The notes beneath the pieces were generated by a model, which worked only from the letters and a program-made list of their open reading frames with translations, was not told the DNA's origin and made no database searches. A stretch of DNA of 64,000 nucleotides from Microbacterium memoriense (GTDB taxonomy: Bacteria; Actinomycetota; Actinomycetes; Actinomycetales; Microbacteriaceae): assembly GCF_025398275.1 (NCBI RefSeq), contig NZ_JAODOR010000011.1, positions 1-64,000 on the forward strand. The letters run 5' to 3'. The translations under genes were made by a program, and so were the position numbers. Of the stretch, positions 58,401-64,000 are shown piece after piece. How positions within the stretch are numbered: position 1 is the first letter of the stretch; each line of letters opens with the position of its first letter.

Positions 58401-60981
58401 CGGAACGGAGTACGTCGTCTCCTACGTGGCGCCGGCGGGGAGGTACTCGGCGAGCCCGAGCGCGCTGACCACCCCCGTCGAACGGGGGCCGCTGGTCACG
58501 TCGGCGCAGGGCGGGTCCTACTCGTACTCCGGCGGATTCCCGGCGCAGCGGTCGACGTCGAGCTACCTCGTCGACGTCGTCTTCGAACGAGGTTCGGCGT
58601 CCGGCCCGACGTGGGTCTCCACCTCTCCCGCGTCGGGAGCGAGCGCCGTCCCGCGGAGTTCGACGATCACCGCGACCTTCACCGCTGCCCTTGTCGGCAC
58701 TCCCGTCGTGACGGTGACAGCCGATGGCGCGCCGGTGGCCGGGACGACCGCCGTCAGCGGTTCCGTCATGACATTCACCCCCACCGGCCCGCTGCCGTAT
58801 GGGGCGAGTGTGGCCGTCGCCGTCGACGGCGTCGCCAGCGCGGGGGGAGCGGGGGCGCCGCGCACGTGGTCGTTCACTGTCGAGCCGGACCCGTCCTCGC
58901 CCACACCGACGTCGATCTTCGGCACCGAGGTGCTGTCGCCCGCGTTGGGAAACGACGGCACACCGCTCGAGCTCGGTACCGAGTTCCGATCCTCCGTCGC
59001 CGGCGAGGTCACGGCGCTGCGGTTCTACAAGATGGCGGGTGACACGGGTGCCCACACCGGAACGCTCTGGTCGTCGAGCGGCCAGGCGCTGGCGTCCGTC
59101 GTGTTCACCGGTGAGAGCGCGTCGGGATGGCAGACGGCCGTCCTCGCCGTGCCCGTGACGCTGGCTGCCGGACAGACCTATACGGTGTCGTTCTTCTCTC
59201 CGCAGGGCCGGTACCCCTTCACCGCCGGGTATTTCGCCTCGCCGAAGACGAGTGGCTCTCTGACGGCCACCGGCGGCACCTTCCGATACGGCAACGGCGG
59301 CGTGCGCCCGACCGAGTCGTGGCAGCAGTCGAGCTACTTCGCGGACGTCCTGTTCACGGCCGGCACGAGTAGCGCTCCGGCGCCGCAGGTGACGGAGAAG
59401 ACGCCGACGGGGGCCAGGGTCGACCTGGCCGCGACCGTGTCGGCCGTGCTGTCGCTGGCCGTCGACTCGCCCACGATCGCTCTCGCGGCGGCGTCGGGTG
59501 CGAGCGTGGCGGGGACGTCGTCCTACGCCGCCGGAATCCGCACGCTCACCTTCGATCCGTCGGCGGACCTCCTCCCGGCCACGACCTATACCGCGACGGT
59601 GCGCATCGGCGGCCAAGTGCTCGATCAGTGGACCTTCACCACGGTGGAGCCCGTCGTGCCGGGGAGCACCGACACGCTGTTCGGGGAGGCGACGCCCGCG
59701 ACGGCGGCCGCCTCCGATACCGGCGCCGTCGAACTCGGGACCGCCTTCACGGTGACCCGCAGCGGCAGTGTGACCGCGCTCCGGTTCTACAAGGGCGTGG
59801 GCAACACCGGCACGCATGTCGGCAGCCTGTGGGACTCCGAGGGCAACCGCCTCGCCACCGTCACGTTCTCGAACGAGACCGCCTCCGGGTGGCAGCGTGC
59901 CGCGCTGTCGACACCCGTCGTCGTCGCGCCGGGCACGACCTACGTCGCGTCGTACTTCGCGCCCAACGGACGCTATGCGATCGAGTCGGCCTACTTCTCG
60001 GTGCAGCGCACGAGCGGGTCGATCGTGGCGCCCGCGGGCGCCAACGGGCGGTTCTTCTACGGTGCCGGGGGAGTGTTCCCGACCGGCTCCTGGAACTCGT
60101 CGTCGTACTTCGTCGACGCCGAGATCGCGTTCGGCGGGGGAGCCACCGCGACGCCCACGCCGACGCCGACCGCGACGCCCACGCCGACCGCGACGCCGAC
60201 GCCCACGCCGACGCCCACGCCGACCGCGACGCCGACGCCCGCGGTGACGACGCGGACGCCGGCAGCCGATGCCGTGGATGTGGCCCCCACGACGACCGTC
60301 TCGGTCGTCCTGGATCGGCCCGCGCCGTCGGCCCAGGTCGGGCTCGCGGTGAACGGGACGGCCGTCGCCGGGGTCACCACCTACGACGACGTGACACAGA
60401 CTGCGATCTTCACGCCGACCGACCCGCTCGCGTGGCGCACGACCTACACGGTCTCCGTGTCCGCGGTGACGGGCGGTTCCTGGGCCTTCACGACCGCCGA
60501 CGAGCCACCGGTGCTCACCGCGGCATCCATCTTCGGGACCCTGACGCCGCAGAACTCCGCCTGGGACGACCCGGACAGCGTCCAAGTGGCCACGCGGTTC
60601 AGTGTCACCGTGGCCGGGACCGCGACCGGCGTGCGGTTCTACAAGGGCGCGACCAACACCGGCGCACATACGGGCTACCTGTGGAACAGTGCGGGCCAGG
60701 CGCTCGCGCAGGTCGCTTTCACGGCGGAGACGGCCGACGGCTGGCAAGAAGTCGCCTTCGCGTCGCCGGTCACCCTGCAGCCCGGCCAGGAGTATCGGGT
60801 GGGGCTGCACAGCACGACCGGACGCTATGCCGTCGATCTGAACGGACTCGCCAACCCGACCACGTCCGGCGTCTTCACGACGCCGCAACAGGGCGCCGCC
60901 TACACGTATTCGACGGCGTATCCGTCGAATCTGTCGAACCACAACTACTGGGTCGACGTGACATTCCTGCCAACCGAATAG
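55417..60981 (+). CDS. Secreted protein with N,N-dimethylformamidase-beta-like domain and five DUF4082 repeats
   Basis: ATG 55417 follows GGGGGA. The 1,854-residue protein has a signal peptide (IAFAAMVGMVATMLAVISPA, then AEAAG). Residues about 45-545 match the dimethylformamidase beta-subunit-like domain (FQTSDPTWHAYNGYGGSNFY, FLSVGHDEYWSGAQRANIEG, FLTGNEGYWRTRYEP). An Ig-like module follows, then five DUF4082 domains with the signature RFYK...NTG.H.G.LW, near 57342-57800, 58138-58580, 58912-59360, 59670-60130 and 60520-60975. Ig-like linkers and a Thr-Pro tract separate them. No cell-wall sorting signal or C-terminal membrane helix is visible, so it is probably released or held non-covalently. 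The catalytic role of the first domain in this context is unknown; DUF4082 is a putative carbohydrate-surface module. Confidence 0.88.
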   Translation: MGIHRGFGVRRHRSARAIAFAAMVGMVATMLAVISPAAPAEAAGSPCGADINPIVCENQQPGTDPEVWDISGAGDASIQGFATDISVNAGAAIDFKIDTDAAAYTIDIYRTGWYQGLGARKITSVPVSTALPQNQPECISDITTELYDCGTWDVSASWNVPSSAVSGVYVAKLTRTDTGGASHIIFIVRKDGNTSDVLFQTSDPTWHAYNGYGGSNFYQGAANGRAHKISYNRPFATRGGLEARDFYFSSEYATVRFLERNGYDMSYIAGVDTDRRGGELLNHDVFLSVGHDEYWSGAQRANIEGARDAGVNLQFLTGNEGYWRTRYEPDSSGAAYRTLVSYKETWSNAKIDPSSEWTGTWRDPRFASAAQGGHSPENALTGTMYVVNNDDLPVTVSAAEGKTRLWRNTGLAALPAGASEELAPHTVGYESNEDIDNGFRPAGLIRLSTTVGYTPQYLTDYGNTVVEGTTEHHVTMYRAASGALVFSAASIQWGWGLDDTHDGNGAAADPRMQQAQVNLLADMDAQPGSLMSGLLPATKSADTVAPTTTITSPAAGASVTHGQQITVTGTAADGGGGQVAGVEVSTDGGATWHAASGTTSWTYSYIQQGNGSAVIRARAIDDSAHYSAAGVTRSVAVTGPATVYGAAIPARASATDTQAVELGLKVTPDADGFLTGVRFFKGPANTGTHTGRVWSDSGEQLAVVTFVGETSTGWQTAMFDAPVAVVTGETYVVSYTAPNGGYAYVDDYWPYKNTASTPLTVVSGVGAASPGVYASPGKFPALTWGNSSYYVDGMFETAAASSTRIAAVTPERGATSVPVGSAVEAVTTRDVGAASIVVTGPEGAVAGTVSYTAATRTIRFAPAEPFTNATTYSVAVTAVPTDGSAFDAGPEWTFTTAAADVPAGECPCTIFPESERPLIASDPDAAPVTLGTRFSVKEPGLITAIRYYKSTSNVGPHTGALWTADGTKLADADFASEGASGWQTAVLTSPVAVAPGTEYVVSYVAPAGRYSASPSALTTPVERGPLVTSAQGGSYSYSGGFPAQRSTSSYLVDVVFERGSASGPTWVSTSPASGASAVPRSSTITATFTAALVGTPVVTVTADGAPVAGTTAVSGSVMTFTPTGPLPYGASVAVAVDGVASAGGAGAPRTWSFTVEPDPSSPTPTSIFGTEVLSPALGNDGTPLELGTEFRSSVAGEVTALRFYKMAGDTGAHTGTLWSSSGQALASVVFTGESASGWQTAVLAVPVTLAAGQTYTVSFFSPQGRYPFTAGYFASPKTSGSLTATGGTFRYGNGGVRPTESWQQSSYFADVLFTAGTSSAPAPQVTEKTPTGARVDLAATVSAVLSLAVDSPTIALAAASGASVAGTSSYAAGIRTLTFDPSADLLPATTYTATVRIGGQVLDQWTFTTVEPVVPGSTDTLFGEATPATAAASDTGAVELGTAFTVTRSGSVTALRFYKGVGNTGTHVGSLWDSEGNRLATVTFSNETASGWQRAALSTPVVVAPGTTYVASYFAPNGRYAIESAYFSVQRTSGSIVAPAGANGRFFYGAGGVFPTGSWNSSSYFVDAEIAFGGGATATPTPTPTATPTPTATPTPTPTPTPTATPTPAVTTRTPAADAVDVAPTTTVSVVLDRPAPSAQVGLAVNGTAVAGVTTYDDVTQTAIFTPTDPLAWRTTYTVSVSAVTGGSWAFTTADEPPVLTAASIFGTLTPQNSAWDDPDSVQVATRFSVTVAGTATGVRFYKGATNTGAHTGYLWNSAGQALAQVAFTAETADGWQEVAFASPVTLQPGQEYRVGLHSTTGRYAVDLNGLANPTTSGVFTTPQQGAAYTYSTAYPSNLSNHNYWVDVTFLPTE
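60151..60240 (+). repeat. Thr-Pro/Ala-Thr linker repeat
   Basis: Tandem ACGCCGACGCCC-like codons encode a TPTPTPTATPTP linker between the fourth DUF4082 and the next Ig-like module. It is low complexity and likely to vary in length between strains. Confidence 0.85.
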
Positions 60982-61020
60982 ACCGATAAGACAATCGCCA
61001 GCCTCGTGGGGAGAAGCAGC

Positions 61021-62088
61021 GTGACAGAGAAATTGAATGCGGTGGTCGTGGGGGCCGGCTATTGGGGGCCGAACCTCGCGAGGAACTTCCGCGCGAGCCC
61101 GGACTGGGAGCTCGCGGGCATCTGCGACCTCGACATCGGGCGTGCCCAGCGGGTCGCCGACAGCATCGGCGGAGTGCCGGTCACGGCGAGCCTCGACGAG
61201 GTCCTCGCCGACCCGACCGTCGATGCGATCGCCATCGCCACGCCGGCACGCACGCACCACCCGATCGTTCTGCAGGCACTGGATGCCGGCAAGCATGTGA
61301 TGGTCGAGAAGCCGCTCGCGGACGACCGGGTACGGGGCGAGGAGATGGTCGCGCGCGCTGCGCGGAGCGGCCGCATCCTCATGGCCGACCACACCTATTG
61401 CTACACGCCCGCGGTGCTCAAGATCCGTGATCTCATCGCGGAGGGCGCGCTCGGCGACATCCTCTTCGTCGACAGCACACGCATCAACCTCGGGCTCATC
61501 CAGCCCGACGTGGACGTGTTCTGGGATCTCGCGCCCCACGACCTGTCGATCATGGACTTCGTGCTGCCGGGCGGACTTGCCACAGGATCGGTGTCGGCCC
61601 ACGGATCCGACCCGCTCGGCACCGGGAAGGCCTGCGTCGGGTACCTCGCGATGCCGCTCGAGTGCGGCGCGATGGCCCACGTCACCGTCAACTGGCTCAG
61701 CCCGACGAAGATCCGCCAGATGGTGATCGGCGGCACGAAGCGCACCCTCGTCTGGGACGATCTCAACCCGCAGCAGCGGATCAGCGTCTACGACCGCGGT
61801 GTCGACATCGCCGCCGTCTCGAAGGAGACCACCCCCGACCGCCGCGATGCGAACATCTCGTACCGTCTGGGCGACACGTGGTCGCCGGCGCTCCCCGAAC
61901 GCGAGGCGCTCGCCGGAGTCGTCGCCGAATTCGCCGCGGCGATCCGCGAAGGCCGCCCCGCGCGCACCAGCGGGGAAGCCGGGCTCCGCGTGCTGTCGGT
62001 GCTCGACGCCGCCCAGCGCAGTCTCGCCGCGGGAGGCGCCCCGGCACCCATGAAGCTCGACATCCAGCCCCGGAGGGCAGCCGCATGA
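61021..62088 (+). CDS. Gfo/Idh/MocA-family nucleotide-sugar dehydrogenase (WbpB/WlbA-like)
   Basis: GTG 61021 has GGGGAG eight bases upstream. The 355-residue protein has a Rossmann motif VVGAGYWGPNLARNF, the diagnostic EKPLAD loop and the GFO C-terminal sheet with FWDLAPHDLSIMDF. WbpB/WlbA members oxidise C3 of UDP-N-acetylglucosaminuronate before transamination, and the two genes that follow are a sugar epimerase and a DegT aminotransferase. Oxidation of a UDP-sugar at C3 is therefore the best guess. Stop and next start overlap (ATGA). Confidence 0.87.
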   Translation: MTEKLNAVVVGAGYWGPNLARNFRASPDWELAGICDLDIGRAQRVADSIGGVPVTASLDEVLADPTVDAIAIATPARTHHPIVLQALDAGKHVMVEKPLADDRVRGEEMVARAARSGRILMADHTYCYTPAVLKIRDLIAEGALGDILFVDSTRINLGLIQPDVDVFWDLAPHDLSIMDFVLPGGLATGSVSAHGSDPLGTGKACVGYLAMPLECGAMAHVTVNWLSPTKIRQMVIGGTKRTLVWDDLNPQQRISVYDRGVDIAAVSKETTPDRRDANISYRLGDTWSPALPEREALAGVVAEFAAAIREGRPARTSGEAGLRVLSVLDAAQRSLAAGGAPAPMKLDIQPRRAAA

Positions 62089-63083
62089 CCCAGCTCGAAG
62101 ACGCCCGCATTCTCGTCACCGGTGGCGCAGGGACGATCGGTTCCACGCTCGTGGACCAACTCCTCGTCGCCGGCGCTGCGCACATCGACGTCCTCGACAA
62201 CCTCGTCCGCGGGCGGCGCGCGAACCTCGACGAAGCGCTCGCCACCGGACGCGTGACTCTCATCGACGGCGACATCCGCGATCGCGCGCTCGTGGACGAC
62301 CTCGTCGCGGGCAAGGATGTCGTCTACCACCAGGCCGCGATCCGCATCACGCAGTGCGCCGAGGAGCCGCGGCTCGCCCTCGAGGTGCTCGTCGACGGCA
62401 CATTCAACGTCGTCGAGGCCGCCGCGCAGCACCGGGTCGGCAAGCTCATCGCGGCATCCAGCGCCTCCGTCTACGGCATGGCGGAAGCCTTCCCGACCGA
62501 CGAACGCCACCACCACGAGAACAACGACACCATCTACGGCGCCGCGAAGACCTTCAACGAGGGACTCGTCCGCAGCTTCCGTGCGATGCAGGGCCTCGAC
62601 TACGTTCTGCTCCGCTATTTCAACGTGTACGGGCCGCGCATGGATGTGCACGGCCTCTACACCGAAGTCCTCGTGCGTTGGATGGAACGGATCGCCGACG
62701 GCGTCCCGCCCCTCATCTTCGGTGACGGGCAGCAGACGATGGACTTCGTCTGCGTGCCCGACATCGCGCACGCCAATGTGTTGGCGGCGCGCAGCGACAT
62801 CGTCGGAGGGACGTACAACATCGCCAGTGGCACCGAAACCAGTCTGCTCGAGCTCGCGCAGACGCTCCTGCGGGTGATGGATGCCGAACACCTCGGCGTC
62901 GAGCACGGCCCCGAGCGAGCCGTCAACGGCGTCGTCCGCCGGCTCGCCGACATCCAGGCGGCATCGCGCGATCTCGGCTTCCGGGCGCGCATCGACCTGG
63001 AAGAGGGACTGCGGCAGCTGGTCGATTGGTGGCGGCCGCTGCGCGAAGAGATCTCGACCGGCCGCCAGGTGGTGACCGCATGA
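62085..63083 (+). CDS. NAD-dependent sugar epimerase/dehydratase (extended SDR)
   Basis: This 332-residue extended short-chain dehydrogenase has an NAD site ILVTGGAGTIGSTLVDQL, the serine of SSASVYG, the catalytic YGAAK, and YFNVYGPRMD with the C-terminal substrate region. Such enzymes epimerise or dehydrate UDP- or dTDP-sugars. The closest functional types are UDP-glucose/GlcNAc 4-epimerases, but the exact reaction cannot be read. It is coupled by four-base overlaps to the genes on both sides. Confidence 0.87.
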   Translation: MTQLEDARILVTGGAGTIGSTLVDQLLVAGAAHIDVLDNLVRGRRANLDEALATGRVTLIDGDIRDRALVDDLVAGKDVVYHQAAIRITQCAEEPRLALEVLVDGTFNVVEAAAQHRVGKLIAASSASVYGMAEAFPTDERHHHENNDTIYGAAKTFNEGLVRSFRAMQGLDYVLLRYFNVYGPRMDVHGLYTEVLVRWMERIADGVPPLIFGDGQQTMDFVCVPDIAHANVLAARSDIVGGTYNIASGTETSLLELAQTLLRVMDAEHLGVEHGPERAVNGVVRRLADIQAASRDLGFRARIDLEEGLRQLVDWWRPLREEISTGRQVVTA

Positions 63084-64000
63084 ACGTGCGTCTGGGCGAA
63101 CGCATCAACGTGATGGTCCCCTGGCTCGGCCAGGAGGAAGCGGATGCCGTCGCCGAGGCGATCGCCTCCGGGTGGGTCGCCCAGGGGCCGCGGGTGGCGC
63201 AGTTCGAGACGGAGTTCGCCGAGGCCATGCAGGCCCCGTACGCGGTCGCAACCACGAGCTGCACGACCGCGCTGCACCTCGCCCTCGTCGTCGCGGGCAT
63301 CGGCCCGGGTGACGAAGTGATCGTCCCGTCGTTCTCGTTCGTGGCGACGACCAACGCGGTGCGCTATGTCGGGGCCACCCCGGTGTTCGCGGACGTCGAC
63401 GAAATCACCGGGAACCTCACGGCGTCGGCCGTCGATCTGGCGCTCACCTCGTCGACGCGCGCCGTGATCGCGGTGGACCAGGGCGGCGTTCCCGTCGACC
63501 TGGCGTCGATCCGCGCCGTCGCCGATCCGCTGGGCATCGTCGTCATCGAGGATGCCGCGTGCGGCGCGGGTTCGACCTACCGGGGACGCCCCGTGGGCGC
63601 CACCGCCGACATCGCGGCGTGGTCCTTCCACCCCCGCAAGCTGCTGACGACCGGCGAGGGCGGGATGATCACGACGCAGCGCGCCGATTGGGCTGCGCGC
63701 GCGCGACGATTGCGCGAGCACGCGATGAGCGTCTCGGCCACCGACCGGCACCGCTCGGTGCTGCCGCCGGCGGAGGAGTACACCGAGGTCGGCTTCAACT
63801 TCCGCCTGACGGATCTGCAGGCCGCAGTGGGACTCGTGCAGCTGGGCAAGCTGCCGGCGATCGTCGCCCGGCGCCGCCAGATCGCTGCGCGCTACCAGGC
63901 CGCGCTCGCGGAGATCCCCGGCCTGCGGTCCGTCGCCGACCCGGAGTGGGGGACCTCCAACTTCCAGTCGTTCTGGGTGGAGGTCCTCGAGAACTACCCG
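63080..64000 (+). CDS. DegT/DnrJ/EryC1-family sugar aminotransferase (3' end off the window)
   Basis: ATG 63080 overlaps the epimerase stop, and the frame is open to the right edge (307 residues seen; the family has about 370-400). PLP-binding features are visible: TTSCTTALHLAL, IVPSFSFVATTNAV, IEDAACGAGS and the Schiff-base lysine K187 in FHPRKLLTTGEGGM. GFNFRLTDLQAAVG follows, as in WbpE-type enzymes. It would place an amino group on the keto sugar made by the Gfo/Idh enzyme, with glutamate as donor and 2-oxoglutarate as product. The acetyltransferase at 51832 would then complete the sugar. Confidence 0.9.
   Translation, partial: MNVRLGERINVMVPWLGQEEADAVAEAIASGWVAQGPRVAQFETEFAEAMQAPYAVATTSCTTALHLALVVAGIGPGDEVIVPSFSFVATTNAVRYVGATPVFADVDEITGNLTASAVDLALTSSTRAVIAVDQGGVPVDLASIRAVADPLGIVVIEDAACGAGSTYRGRPVGATADIAAWSFHPRKLLTTGEGGMITTQRADWAARARRLREHAMSVSATDRHRSVLPPAEEYTEVGFNFRLTDLQAAVGLVQLGKLPAIVARRRQIAARYQAALAEIPGLRSVADPEWGTSNFQSFWVEVLENYP

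Noticed and set aside
57817..61680. Minus-strand open frame of 1,287 codons
   Set aside because: It is antisense to the DUF4082 protein and the Gfo/Idh gene, Arg/Gly/Asp-rich with no domain; a high-GC shadow frame.
1..64000. tRNA, rRNA or prophage genes
   Set aside because: I saw no tRNA-like cloverleaf, no rRNA sequence and no phage structural or integrase genes; the mobile DNA is limited to the IS nest at the left.

Overview
The window is high-GC DNA with many GTG starts, class-E-type LxxTG anchoring, cutinase-type folds and Microbacteriaceae-like gene neighbours (rplM-rpsI-glmM, coaA, galU). I infer a Microbacterium-like actinobacterium; no rRNA or tRNA marker is present to prove the genus.

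Layout. (1) 1-3.9 kb is an insertion-sequence nest. An IS3-family transposase gene is split by a complete IS110-family element and cut on the left by an IS30-family element, which is itself cut by a second IS110-family element running off the left edge. (2) 4.1-10.3 kb is an exopolysaccharide module: a beta-helix lipoprotein, a membrane GT2 polymer synthase, a membrane-anchored beta-helix protein and UDP-glucose 6-dehydrogenase. galU at 26.7 kb would supply its UDP-glucose. (3) 10.6-24.2 kb is one gene for a roughly 4,540-residue surface protein. It has carboxypeptidase-regulatory-like, Ig-like and PKD-like modules, an embedded cutinase-type serine esterase domain, a Gly/Thr-rich stalk and a C-terminal membrane anchor. 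A small SGNH-like lipoprotein gene overlaps its end, followed by a membrane sensor with a histidine-kinase-type ATPase domain and by galU. (4) 28.1-32 kb is conserved core (rplM, rpsI, glmM) plus a LuxR-type regulator. (5) 32.2-37.6 kb holds a second large adhesin (SdrD-B-like repeats, LSATG sorting signal) and a lipoprotein.

(6) 48.2 down to 37.7 kb, all on the minus strand, is the most unusual part. It is an apparent operon of two small paralogous helical proteins of WXG100 size, membrane proteins, a GrpE-like protein, a short Hsp70, a TPR/J-like protein, a 1,333-residue FtsK/EssC-like multi-ATPase with an N-terminal zinc ribbon, and further membrane and helical proteins. I read it as a type VII-like secretion locus with its own Hsp70 chaperone set; that reading is inference. 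(7) 48.5-50.4 kb holds divergent ppx/gppA and coaA, followed by a pair of inverted REP-like palindromes. (8) 50.6-64 kb is a second glycan/surface region: an L-2-hydroxyglutarate oxidase-like protein, a WbpD-like acetyltransferase, GT2, a GMC oxidoreductase, a 1,854-residue protein with an N,N-dimethylformamidase-beta-like domain and five DUF4082 repeats, then Gfo/Idh/MocA dehydrogenase, SDR epimerase and DegT aminotransferase (cut by the right edge). Together these could make and transfer a diacetamido-uronic acid type sugar.

A palindrome of consensus GATGAGA-N4-TCTCATC occurs upstream of the giant surface protein, rplM, the SdrD-like adhesin and the type VII-like operon. This suggests one regulator controls the surface and secretion genes, perhaps the LuxR protein encoded beside one of the sites.
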